Shown one piece after another: positions 43,583-51,258 of a DNA stretch of 64,000 nucleotides. The position numbers were made by a program, and so were the translations under genes. The notes below the pieces were generated by a model that was not told where the DNA came from, did not search any database, and saw nothing but the letters and a program-made list of their open reading frames with translations. Each line of letters begins with the position of its first letter. The first letter of the stretch is position 1. Where the stretch lies: NCBI RefSeq assembly GCF_016919245.1, contig NZ_JAFEJA010000001.1, positions 2,170,001 to 2,234,000 of the forward strand. Direction: 5' to 3'. Source of the stretch: Streptomyces zhihengii (GTDB lineage: Bacteria; Actinomycetota; Actinomycetes; Streptomycetales; Streptomycetaceae).

Positions 43583-45024
43583 CGCCGGTGACCACCCACG
43601 ACGACCCGCCGGTGCCGCCGACGGCACCGGCGGCACCGGCCGGGGACACCGGGCGGAGCGCCCGGCGGGCCGTCGCCGGGCGGCTGTCCTGGGGGCTGGC
43701 CGACCAGGCGGCCTCCAGCATGACCAACTTCGCGGTGGGCATCTACGTGGCACGCTCGCTGGGGCTCGCCGCCTTCGGTGTGTTCAGCCTGGCCTGGGTG
43801 ACCTACGGCGTGGTGCTCAACATCTCCCGCGGCGTGGCCACCGACCCCCTCGTGGTGCGCTTCAGCGGCGTGTCCGACAGCTCCTGGCGCAGGGCGGTGG
43901 CCCGGTCCTCGGGCACCGCCCTGGGCACCGGCGCCGTCGTCGGCGCGGTGTGCCTGGCCATCGGGCTCGCCCTCGGCGGCACGGTGGGGCCCGCGTTCGT
44001 CTGCCTCGGCGTGGTGCTGCCGGGGCTGCTGCTCCAGGACGCCTGGCGGTACGCGTTCTTCGCCGCCGGGACGGGGCGGAAGGCGTTCGTCAACGACGTG
44101 GTGTGGGGCGTCGCGCTCGTCCCCGCCATGGTGGTGGCCGCCCGGGTGGGCAGTGTGGCCGCCTTCGTGCTCGCCTGGGGCGGATCCGCCGCGGTGGCCG
44201 CGGTGTACGGCCGCGTCCAGTCCGGCATCCGGCCGCTGGCGGGCGGCGCACGCGCCTGGCTGCGCGAGCACCGCGACCTCGGCTACCGCTACCTCGTCGA
44301 GAACGTCAGCAACAGCGGCGCGAGCCAGTTGCGGGCGTACGGCCTCGGCGTGATCGTCGGGGTCGGCGCGGTGGGGGTGATCCGGGGCGCCGAACTGCTG
44401 CTCGGGCCGTTCCTCGCCCTGCTGATGGGGCTGTCCCTGGTCACCGTCGCCGAGGCGGCACGGGTGCTGCGGCGGGCCCCGCACCGGCTCGGCCGGTTCT
44501 GTCTCCTCCTCGGCGGCGGACAGGCCGCCGCCGCGCTGCTCTGGGGCGGGGCGCTGCTGCTGGTGCCCGACCGGGCGGGCGCCTTCGTGCTCGGCGGGGT
44601 GTGGGACGGCGCGTCCGCCCTCGTGGTGCCCGTCACCGTCGGCGTCGCGGGCGCCGGCCTGGGCACCGGCGCGGCGGCCGGACTGCGCGCGCTCGGCGCG
44701 GCCCGGCGCAGCCTGCGCAGCCAGTTGTTCGCCTCCGCCTGCTACGTCACCGGCGGGCTCGGCGGCGCGGCCGCCGGCGGCACGGCCGGCTCGGCCTGGG
44801 GCGTCGCCGCCGCGACCGTCTGCGCCTCGGCCGTGTGGTGGCTGCACCTGCGGGCCGCCCTGCGCGAGCACCGGGCGGAAGCGGTCCCGGACACCGCGGA
44901 AGCCGCCCCCGACGCAGGCGCGGAAGCCGCCCCGGACGCCGCGGGCGCGGTCCCGGGTGCCCCGGACACCGCCGGAGCCGCCCCGGACACCGCGAGCGCC
45001 GGAAAGAAACCATCCCCGAAGTGA
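43579..45024 (+). CDS. Wzx-type polysaccharide flippase (MOP superfamily)
   Basis: A 481-aa membrane protein with 12 or so hydrophobic helices from residue 40 (LSWGLADQAASSMTNFAVGI) and the MOP-type repeated small-residue pattern. It would flip lipid-linked repeat units outward for the Wzy polymerase. The last 50 residues are a low-complexity Ala/Pro/Asp tail made of repeats such as APDTA and AAPDA. GTG start in a GTGA overlap with DUF4910. Confidence 0.8.
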   Translation: MTPVTTHDDPPVPPTAPAAPAGDTGRSARRAVAGRLSWGLADQAASSMTNFAVGIYVARSLGLAAFGVFSLAWVTYGVVLNISRGVATDPLVVRFSGVSDSSWRRAVARSSGTALGTGAVVGAVCLAIGLALGGTVGPAFVCLGVVLPGLLLQDAWRYAFFAAGTGRKAFVNDVVWGVALVPAMVVAARVGSVAAFVLAWGGSAAVAAVYGRVQSGIRPLAGGARAWLREHRDLGYRYLVENVSNSGASQLRAYGLGVIVGVGAVGVIRGAELLLGPFLALLMGLSLVTVAEAARVLRRAPHRLGRFCLLLGGGQAAAALLWGGALLLVPDRAGAFVLGGVWDGASALVVPVTVGVAGAGLGTGAAAGLRALGAARRSLRSQLFASACYVTGGLGGAAAGGTAGSAWGVAAATVCASAVWWLHLRAALREHRAEAVPDTAEAAPDAGAEAAPDAAGAVPGAPDTAGAAPDTASAGKKPSPK

Positions 45025-45031
45025 GGACGCC

Positions 45032-45979
45032 ATGACCGACCGCCCCAGGCTGAGCATCGGCCTGCCCGTGTACAACGGCGAGGAGTACCTGGCCGAATCC
45101 TTCGACGCCCTGCTCGGCCAGACCTTCGAGGACTTCGAACTGGTCGTCTCCGACAACGCGTCCACCGACGGCACCGAGGACATCTGCCGCCGGTACGCCG
45201 CGCGGGACGCGCGGATCCGCTACATCCGGCTGCCCCGGAACATCGGCGCCGCCCCCAACCACAACCATGTCTTCACCGAGTGCCGCGGCGAACTGTTCAA
45301 GTGGGCCTCGCACGACGACCTGTACGCAAGGGACCTGCTGCGGCGCTGCGTCGAGGCGCTGGACGAACGGCCGGAGATGATCCTCGCCCACTCCGGCCAG
45401 GCCGTCATCGACGGCGACGGCCGGGTGAAGGTGCCGTACGAGTACGGGCTCGCCACCGACTCCCCGCACGCGCCCGAACGCTTCCGCAGCCTGCTGTTCG
45501 AGCCGGGCGGCGACGACTTCTACGGGGTGATGCGGGCCGATGTGCTGCGCCGGGTGAAACCGCACGACAGCTACCACCACGCCGACCGGACCTTCGTCGC
45601 CGAGATCACCCTGCACGGGCCCTTCCACCAGGTGCCGGAGCTGCTGTACTTCCGCCGCGACCACCCCACCCGCGCCGAGCGGGCGAACCCGTCCAAGCGC
45701 TCCCGGTGCGTCAACCTGGACCCGCGCCGGGCGGGCCCGCTGCACCCGACGCCCCGGCTGCTCGCCGAGTACGTCTGGGGCTTCGCCTCGGCGATCCGGC
45801 GGGCACCGCTCTCCCCCGCCGACCGGCGGGAGTGCCGCCGCCATCTGGCCGCGTGGATGACCAGCCGGGTCCGGCCGGGCGCCGGCGAACGGGTCGAGGA
45901 CCGGGCCCCCGTGGACCCGGACCGGCTCACCGTCTCCGTCGACGCGCTCGTCGCCGGACGCGAGGGGAGGCGGGCGTGA
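45032..45979 (+). CDS. GT2 glycosyltransferase
   Basis: A 315-aa GT-A inverting enzyme. It has LSIGLPVYNGEEYLAESFDA, VVSDNASTDGTEDIC (first Asp of the nucleotide site), and WASHDDLY, the DxD-like motif. It adds a sugar to the lipid-linked repeat. GAGG lies about 6 nt before the ATG. Confidence 0.92.
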   Translation: MTDRPRLSIGLPVYNGEEYLAESFDALLGQTFEDFELVVSDNASTDGTEDICRRYAARDARIRYIRLPRNIGAAPNHNHVFTECRGELFKWASHDDLYARDLLRRCVEALDERPEMILAHSGQAVIDGDGRVKVPYEYGLATDSPHAPERFRSLLFEPGGDDFYGVMRADVLRRVKPHDSYHHADRTFVAEITLHGPFHQVPELLYFRRDHPTRAERANPSKRSRCVNLDPRRAGPLHPTPRLLAEYVWGFASAIRRAPLSPADRRECRRHLAAWMTSRVRPGAGERVEDRAPVDPDRLTVSVDALVAGREGRRA

Positions 45980-47220
45980 CGGCCGTCCGCGTCGGGGTGT
46001 TCGGCCTGCTCGGGTCCGGCAACCTCGGCAACGACGGATCGCTGGAGGCCGTGCTCGGCTGGCTCCGCGCCGAGCACCCCGGGGCGGCCGTGGACGCGCT
46101 GTGCGGCGGGCCCGAGATCGTCACGGCCCGGTACGGCATCCCCGCCACCCGGCTGCACTGGTACCGCGGGGAGTACCGGACGGCGTCCCGGGCGCGGGCG
46201 ATCGCCGCGAAGGGGGCGGGCAAGCTCGTCGACGCGTTCCGCACCGCGGCCTGGGTGCGCCGGCACGACGTGGTGATCGTGCCGGGCATGGGCGTCCTGG
46301 AGGCCACCCTGCCGCTGCGGCCGTGGGGCTTCCCGTACGCGCTGTTCCTGCTCTGCGCGAGCGGCCGGCTGTTCGGCACCAGGGTGGCGCTGGTCGGCGT
46401 CGGCGCCGCCCCGATCGCCGCCCGCCCGACCCGGGCCCTGGTGCGCTGGTCCGCGCGGCTGGCCGCCTACCGGTCGTACCGGGACGACCAGTCCCGCGAC
46501 GCGATCCGGGCCATGGGCGTGGACACCTCCCGCGACGCCGTCCACCCGGATCTCGCCTTCGCCCTGCCCGCGCCGGCGGCGGGCACGGCCCCCGGGGGCC
46601 CGCCGGGCCCCGTCTGCGTCGGCGTCATGGACTTCCACGGCGGCGACGACGACCGCGCGCGGGCCGGGGAGATCCACCGGCGCTACCTCGACGGGACGAC
46701 CCGCTTCGTCCGCGCCCTCGCCGAGGACGGCCGGCGGGTCCGGCTGCTCACCGGCGACGCGTGCGACGACGCGGTGGTCGGGGCGATCCTCGACGCGGTG
46801 GACTCGCCGCTGGTCACCGCCGCCGAGACGGCCTCGCTCGGGGACCTGATGAAGGAGACGGCGGCGGCCGGCGCCGTGGTGGCGACCAGGTACCACAACC
46901 TGGTCTGCGCGCTGAAGTCCGGCACCCCGACGCTCGCCCTCAGCTACGCGGCGAAGAGCGACGCCCTGATGGCCCGGATGGGCCTCGACGCCTACCGCCA
47001 CCCGGCACGCGAGGTCGACGCCGACCGGCTGCTGGAGCAGTTCCGGGAGCTGGAGCGGCACGCGGACCGGCTGCGGCACACCCTCGCCGAACAGAACCTG
47101 GCGGTCGCGCGGAGCCTGACGGAGCAGTTCGCCGCCCTGACGTCGGCCCTCTTCCCACCGGCCGCCCCCGCCCGCACCCACACCCCCGCCCACACACCCA
47201 CCCCGCGGAAGGCACCATGA
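45976..47220 (+). CDS. polysaccharide pyruvyltransferase-family protein
   Basis: A 414-aa protein. The start VFGLLGSGNLGNDGSLEAVL and the late motif VVATRYHNLVCALKSGTPTL then SYAAKSDALMARMG are hallmarks of the CsaB/WcaK family, which add acidic pyruvate ketals from phosphoenolpyruvate to sugars. The product polymer is therefore likely acidic. The C-terminus is a Pro/Thr/His tail (THTPAHTPTP). GTGA overlap with the GT2 gene. Confidence 0.9.
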   Translation: MTAVRVGVFGLLGSGNLGNDGSLEAVLGWLRAEHPGAAVDALCGGPEIVTARYGIPATRLHWYRGEYRTASRARAIAAKGAGKLVDAFRTAAWVRRHDVVIVPGMGVLEATLPLRPWGFPYALFLLCASGRLFGTRVALVGVGAAPIAARPTRALVRWSARLAAYRSYRDDQSRDAIRAMGVDTSRDAVHPDLAFALPAPAAGTAPGGPPGPVCVGVMDFHGGDDDRARAGEIHRRYLDGTTRFVRALAEDGRRVRLLTGDACDDAVVGAILDAVDSPLVTAAETASLGDLMKETAAAGAVVATRYHNLVCALKSGTPTLALSYAAKSDALMARMGLDAYRHPAREVDADRLLEQFRELERHADRLRHTLAEQNLAVARSLTEQFAALTSALFPPAAPARTHTPAHTPTPRKAP

Positions 47221-47768
47221 AAGCGACCGCCGTCCCGGCCATCGCCGGCGCATACCTCTTCGAACCGACGCCGCACACCGACGAACGCGGCTTCTTCTGC
47301 CGCACCTTCGACGCCGAGGTGATCCGCTCGGTGGGCCTCGACCCGGAGGCCTTCGTCCAGGACAGCATGTCCCGCTCCGTCCGGGGCGTCCTGCGCGGCC
47401 TGCACCTGCGCTCCGGCGCCGGCGAGGCCAAGCTGGTGCGCTGCTCGTACGGGCGGGTCTTCGACGTCGCCGTGGACCTGCGGGCCGACTCGCCGACCTA
47501 CCTCGGCCGGGCCTGCGTCGAGCTGTCCGGCGAGACCCAGGCGACGCTGTACATCCCGGCGGGGTGCGCCCACGGGTTCCAGGCGCTGACCGCGACCGCC
47601 GACACCTCGTACCGGATCGACCGCCCGCACGACCCGTCCGAGGACGTGACGATCGCCTTCGACGACCCGGATCTCGCCATCCCGTGGCCGCTGCCGGTCA
47701 CCTCCGTGTCCGAACGGGACCGCGAGGCGCCGAGCCTCGCCGAGTTCCTGAAGCACCGGGAGAGCTGA
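47217..47768 (+). CDS. dTDP-4-dehydrorhamnose 3,5-epimerase-like protein (RmlC family)
   Basis: A 183-aa cupin. FEPTPHTDERGFFCRTF, then RGVLRGLHLR with the catalytic His, and YIPAGCAHGFQAL with the second conserved region are intact. RmlA, RmlB and RmlD are not in the window, so either they are elsewhere or this enzyme epimerises a different 4-keto sugar, such as one made by the methyltransferase/cytidylyltransferase set upstream. ATGA overlap with the pyruvyltransferase. Confidence 0.9.
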   Translation: MKATAVPAIAGAYLFEPTPHTDERGFFCRTFDAEVIRSVGLDPEAFVQDSMSRSVRGVLRGLHLRSGAGEAKLVRCSYGRVFDVAVDLRADSPTYLGRACVELSGETQATLYIPAGCAHGFQALTATADTSYRIDRPHDPSEDVTIAFDDPDLAIPWPLPVTSVSERDREAPSLAEFLKHRES

Positions 47769-47775
47769 GGCCGCC

Positions 47776-47895
47776 GTGACCACCGAACACCCCGCGGAGG
47801 CCGCGGTGACCACCGGACGCCCGGTGGAAGCGGCCGTGACCACCGGACGCCCGGTGGACGCCGCCGTGACCAGCGAACACCCGTCGGGCGAAGCC
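47776..47895 (+). repeat. four 30-bp repeats at the 5' end of the aminotransferase gene
   Basis: Repeats start at 47776, 47806, 47836 and 47866. Each begins GTGACCA; copies 2 and 3 differ at only a few bases. They encode VTTEHPAEAA, VTTGRPVEAA, VTTGRPVDAA and VTSEHPSGEA. Recent in-frame expansion that multiplies possible GTG starts. Confidence 0.85.
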
Positions 47896-49209
47896 GAGTT
47901 CGCCCTCCCCCGGTCCCGGGCGGCCAACGAGCGGCTGCACGCCCTGATCCCCGGGGGCGCGCACACCTACGCCAAGGGCGACGACCAGTACCCCGAGGAC
48001 CTGGCCCCGGTCATCAGCCACGGCCGCGGCGCCCACGTGTGGGACGTCGACGGCAACCGCTACATCGAGTACGGCTCCGGCCTGCGGTCGGTCAGCCTCG
48101 GCCACGCCCACCCCCGGGTGGTCGAGGCGGTGCGGCGCGAACTCGACCGCGGCAGCAACTTCGTCCGCCCGTCCGTCGTGGAGGCCGACGCCGCGGAACG
48201 GTTCCTGGCCACCGTGCCGACCGCCGAGATGGTGAAGTTCGCGAAGAACGGCTCCGACGCCACCACCGCGGCGGTGCGCCTCGCCCGCGTCGCCACCGGG
48301 CGCCCGCGGGTGGCCCTCTGCGCCGACCACCCGTTCTTCTCCACCGACGACTGGTTCATCGGCACCACGCCGATGTCCGCCGGCGTCCCGGACGCCGTCA
48401 ACGAGCTGACCGTGGCGTTCCCCTACGGCGACCTGGCCGCCACGGAGGCGCTGCTCACCCGGTACGAGGGCGAGGTCGCCTGCCTGATCCTCGAACCGGC
48501 CACCCACACCGAACCGCCGCCCGGCTACCTCGCCGGACTGCGCGCGCTGGCCGACCGGCACGGCTGCGTCCTGGTCTTCGACGAGATGATCACCGGCTTC
48601 CGCTGGTCCGAGGCGGGCGCGCAGGGCCTGTACGGCGTGGTCCCCGACCTCTCCACCTTCGGCAAGGCGCTGGGCAACGGCTTCGCCGTCTCCGCGCTGG
48701 CCGGGCGCCGCGACCTGATGGAACGCGGCGGGCTGCGCCACGGGGGCGAGCGGGTCTTCCTCCTCTCCACCACCCACGGGGCGGAGACCCACTCCCTCGC
48801 GGCCGCGATGGCCGTGCAGAGCACCTACACCGAGGAGGGCGTCACCGCCCGGCTGCACGCCCTCGGCGAACGGCTGGCCGCCGGGGTCCGCGAGGCCGCG
48901 GCCGGCATGGGCGTCGCCGACCACCTCATCGTCCGGGGCCGGGCCAGCAACCTGGTCTTCGCCACCCTCGACGAGGAGGGCCGGCCGTCCCAGGAGTACC
49001 GCACCCTCTTCCTCCGCCGGCTCCTCGCGGGCGGGGTGCTGGCCCCGTCGTTCGTGGTCAGCGGCGCCCTCGACGACGCCGACATCGACCGCACCGTGGA
49101 CGTGGTGGCGCAGGCGTGCGCCGTGTACCGCAAGGCACTCGACGCGGGCGGCCCCGGGCCCTGGCTGGGCGGGCGACCGGTGAAGCCGGTCTTCCGCGCC
49201 CGCGCCTGA
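47776..49209 (+). CDS. class III aminotransferase (glutamate-1-semialdehyde aminomutase-like)
   Basis: A 477-aa PLP enzyme. The body begins about residue 40 (LHALIPGGAHTYAKGDDQYP), with VFDEMITGFR and the PLP Lys in STFGKALGNGF. In a polysaccharide operon it probably makes an amino sugar from a keto sugar or a C4 substituent. The first 40 residues are four copies of a 10-residue repeat, each beginning with a GTG codon, so the true start is uncertain: 47776, 47806, 47836 or 47866. Last gene of the cluster. Confidence 0.88.
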   Translation: MTTEHPAEAAVTTGRPVEAAVTTGRPVDAAVTSEHPSGEAEFALPRSRAANERLHALIPGGAHTYAKGDDQYPEDLAPVISHGRGAHVWDVDGNRYIEYGSGLRSVSLGHAHPRVVEAVRRELDRGSNFVRPSVVEADAAERFLATVPTAEMVKFAKNGSDATTAAVRLARVATGRPRVALCADHPFFSTDDWFIGTTPMSAGVPDAVNELTVAFPYGDLAATEALLTRYEGEVACLILEPATHTEPPPGYLAGLRALADRHGCVLVFDEMITGFRWSEAGAQGLYGVVPDLSTFGKALGNGFAVSALAGRRDLMERGGLRHGGERVFLLSTTHGAETHSLAAAMAVQSTYTEEGVTARLHALGERLAAGVREAAAGMGVADHLIVRGRASNLVFATLDEEGRPSQEYRTLFLRRLLAGGVLAPSFVVSGALDDADIDRTVDVVAQACAVYRKALDAGGPGPWLGGRPVKPVFRARA

Positions 49210-49345
49210 CGTCCCGTCCCCTCCCCCGGCGGGTCGCTCCGAGGACGCCAGATCCCGTGGTCGGCCGGTCACCCCCCGCCGGGGAGCCGGGGGTCCGCCC
49301 TGTCCGGCCCGGCCGCTCCGAGGCCGTCCGACCACTCTGCCGACG

Positions 49346-50050
49346 TCAGGCCCCGCGGTCGGCCGGCTCCCCGGCCGGCCGTTCGCCACCGGCCGGGGAG
49401 CCGGTCGGTCCGCCCCGGCCGGGCCTTCGGCCGGCCACCCTGCCGACCAGCCACGCGGCCACCGGCACCACCGCCAGCGCGGTGCAGCAGCCACCGACCG
49501 CATCGGTCGGATAGTGCGCCCCCAGCGCGACCTGCGCCCAGCCCATCACGGCCCCGGCGCCCAGCGCCGCGCCGAGCACGGCCACCGGTCCGGCCGCCGC
49601 GAGCAGCACCACCACGAAGGCGAGCGCGGTGAGGAACGCGGTGTGCCCGCTCGGGTAGGACAGATGCCCGTCGTGGATGGTGCGTCCCGCCAGCGGCTTG
49701 AGCACCTTCGTGACCACCACGGCCGCCCCGGGGCCCACCACGACGAGCACCGCGGCCCACGGGCGCCGCCGCACCAGACACCCCGTCACCAGCGCCGCCA
49801 CCAGGGCCGCGGCCCCGACGGGCTCGCCGAGGAAGTCGACCCCCAGCGCCACCTGCCGCCACGGCGCACCGGCCCCGTCCACCCCGCCCTGCACCCACGC
49901 GTCGGGCCCGCCGGGCCCGCCCTCCCCGGCGTACAGGACACCGAGCCCCAGCACCACGAACGCGGCGAGGCCCGCCACCAGTCCGAGCCACCGGGCCGGC
50001 ACCGCGCCCGTCACCCGCCCGCCGTCCCCGCCACGCCACCGACTCCCCAT
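49346..50050 (-). CDS. PAP2-family phosphatase (membrane)
   Basis: A 234-aa protein with about five or six membrane helices. Phosphatase motifs are KPLAGRT (variant of KxxxxxxRP), YPSGHTAF with the catalytic His, and LGAHYPTDAVGG. It probably dephosphorylates a lipid phosphate such as undecaprenyl pyrophosphate outside the membrane, which would recycle carrier lipid used by the neighbouring exopolysaccharide pathway. Convergent with that operon across a 136-nt gap holding imperfect repeats and no gene. The ATG 50050 has GGGGG upstream. Confidence 0.88.
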   Translation of the reverse strand: MGSRWRGGDGGRVTGAVPARWLGLVAGLAAFVVLGLGVLYAGEGGPGGPDAWVQGGVDGAGAPWRQVALGVDFLGEPVGAAALVAALVTGCLVRRRPWAAVLVVVGPGAAVVVTKVLKPLAGRTIHDGHLSYPSGHTAFLTALAFVVVLLAAAGPVAVLGAALGAGAVMGWAQVALGAHYPTDAVGGCCTALAVVPVAAWLVGRVAGRRPGRGGPTGSPAGGERPAGEPADRGA

Positions 50051-50224
50051 CGCCGAGCCCCCCGTGATGTCCGCGCCGCGCGGGCCGCGGACGGGCCGCC
50101 CCGAACGCGCCGGCGTGTGCCCCCGCCCCGGTCATAGGCGGAGGAATCAGTCTCCACCGGCCACCCTAGCCAACAACCCGGCCGCCACAGCCCGCTGTTG
50201 CCGAGCCTCACCCGCACGAACGGG

Positions 50225-50965
50225 TCACTCGCGGACGGCCGGTGCCGCCGTCCGGAAGCCGACGCCGATCGCCGCGAGGTCCGCCTCGTAGGCGCCGTGC
50301 CGCCGCGCGCACCGGGCCAGGTCCCGGTCGTGGCGGAACGCGCCGCCCCGGGTGATGTGCCGGTCGAAGGCCCAGTCCTCCGTGTCCGGCACCCCGGCGG
50401 GCGCACCCGGGTAGGGGGCGTACACGGTGGAGGTCCACTCGTCGGCGTTGCCCGCCATGTCCAGCACCCCGAAAGGGCTGGCGCCCCCGGGGAACGAACC
50501 GACCGGCGTGGTGGTCCCGATCCCGAGGTCCACCAGATTGGCCAGGCCGGTGCGGTACTCCTCGCCCCAGGGGAACTCCCGCCCGTCGTCACCCCGTGCG
50601 GCACGCTCCCACTCGTCCTCCGTCGGCAGCCGCACCCCGAGGCCGAGCCGCTCCCCCAGCCACCGGCAGTAGTCCGCCGCCGCCTCCCAGCCGACCCCGA
50701 CCACCGGGTGGTCCGCCGGCCCCCGTCCCGCCGGTCGGCCGGTGGCCGCCGCGAAGGGCTCCCACTGACCGACCGTCACCTGCGTCCGCGCGATCCGGAA
50801 CGCCGGGACGTGGATCTCCGCGCGCGGGGCCTCCTTCCGGTACCACTCCACCGGCACCCCGGTGTCGCGATAGCGCCGCGCCACCGCCGCCACCTCCTCG
50901 ACGGGCGTGCCCCGCCGCAGCAACCCGGCCGGCACCTCGACCCAGTCCACCTGTTCCACCCGCAC
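50225..50965 (-). CDS. SUMF1/FGE-domain protein lacking the catalytic cysteine pair
   Basis: About 246 aa from GTG 50965, chosen because GGAGG lies 4-5 nt upstream; longer frames run into non-coding tandem repeats. It has the formylglycine-generating-enzyme fold: [54 protein letters not shown] and [20 protein letters not shown]. In true enzymes the GG[SA]-x-x-C-x4-C pair carries the reaction; here those positions read His and Ala, so sulfatase activation is unlikely. Divergent from the TPR-CHAT protease. Similar catalytically dead SUMF1 domains may act as binding modules (inference). Confidence 0.85.
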   Translation of the reverse strand: MRVEQVDWVEVPAGLLRRGTPVEEVAAVARRYRDTGVPVEWYRKEAPRAEIHVPAFRIARTQVTVGQWEPFAAATGRPAGRGPADHPVVGVGWEAAADYCRWLGERLGLGVRLPTEDEWERAARGDDGREFPWGEEYRTGLANLVDLGIGTTTPVGSFPGGASPFGVLDMAGNADEWTSTVYAPYPGAPAGVPDTEDWAFDRHITRGGAFRHDRDLARCARRHGAYEADLAAIGVGFRTAAPAVRE

Positions 50966-51042
50966 GGCTCCTCCTCGGCTCGAACGCACGACGCCCATGC
51001 TCACCGCCGCTCCCGGCGCCGGCATCGGCCGCCGGACCGATC

Positions 51043-51146
51043 CCGGCCGCGACCTTCGTTCCGGATCCCCGGCGGCGGCCTTGGTTCCGGATCCCCGGCC
51101 GCGACCTTGGTTCCGGATCCCCGGCCGCGACCTTGGTTCCGGATCA
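51043..51146. repeat. 26-bp tandem repeat, four copies, between divergent genes
   Basis: Unit CCGGCCGCGACCTTGGTTCC plus GGATCC, with TTCCGGATC recurring at 51059, 51085, 51111 and 51137, exact period 26. A period not divisible by 3 and lying upstream of both genes argues for a regulatory, iteron-like array controlling the FGE-domain and CHAT genes. Confidence 0.75.
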
Positions 51147-51169
51147 CGCCGCGCGGACGGGAAAGCAGC

Positions 51170-51195
51170 CAGAAGGAGTGAGATGACTCCTTCTG
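51170..51195. promoter_or_regulatory. inverted repeat upstream of the TPR-CHAT gene
   Basis: CAGAAGGAGT (51170-51179) and ACTCCTTCTG (51186-51195), 6-nt spacer, perfect. It lies about 64 nt before the CHAT start and could be an operator or a leader hairpin. Confidence 0.5.
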
Positions 51196-51258
51196 CTGAC
51201 ATCACCGGCCACAGCCGGATATCTTCGGCCACGGGGAAGCGGGAACCAGGGGGGACCG

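Noticed and set aside
49210..49345. Gene or clear terminator after the exopolysaccharide operon
   Set aside because: Only imperfect GC-rich direct repeats (around GCTCCGAGG and CCGGGGAGCCGG) and weak stems are seen; no convincing frame.
51043..51146. CRISPR array
   Set aside because: Units are directly adjacent with no unique spacers and no cas genes are present.
50966..51232. Longer N-terminus for the FGE-domain protein
   Set aside because: It is composed of the 26-bp non-coding repeats read in shifting frames, and GTG 50965 has the only good ribosome site.
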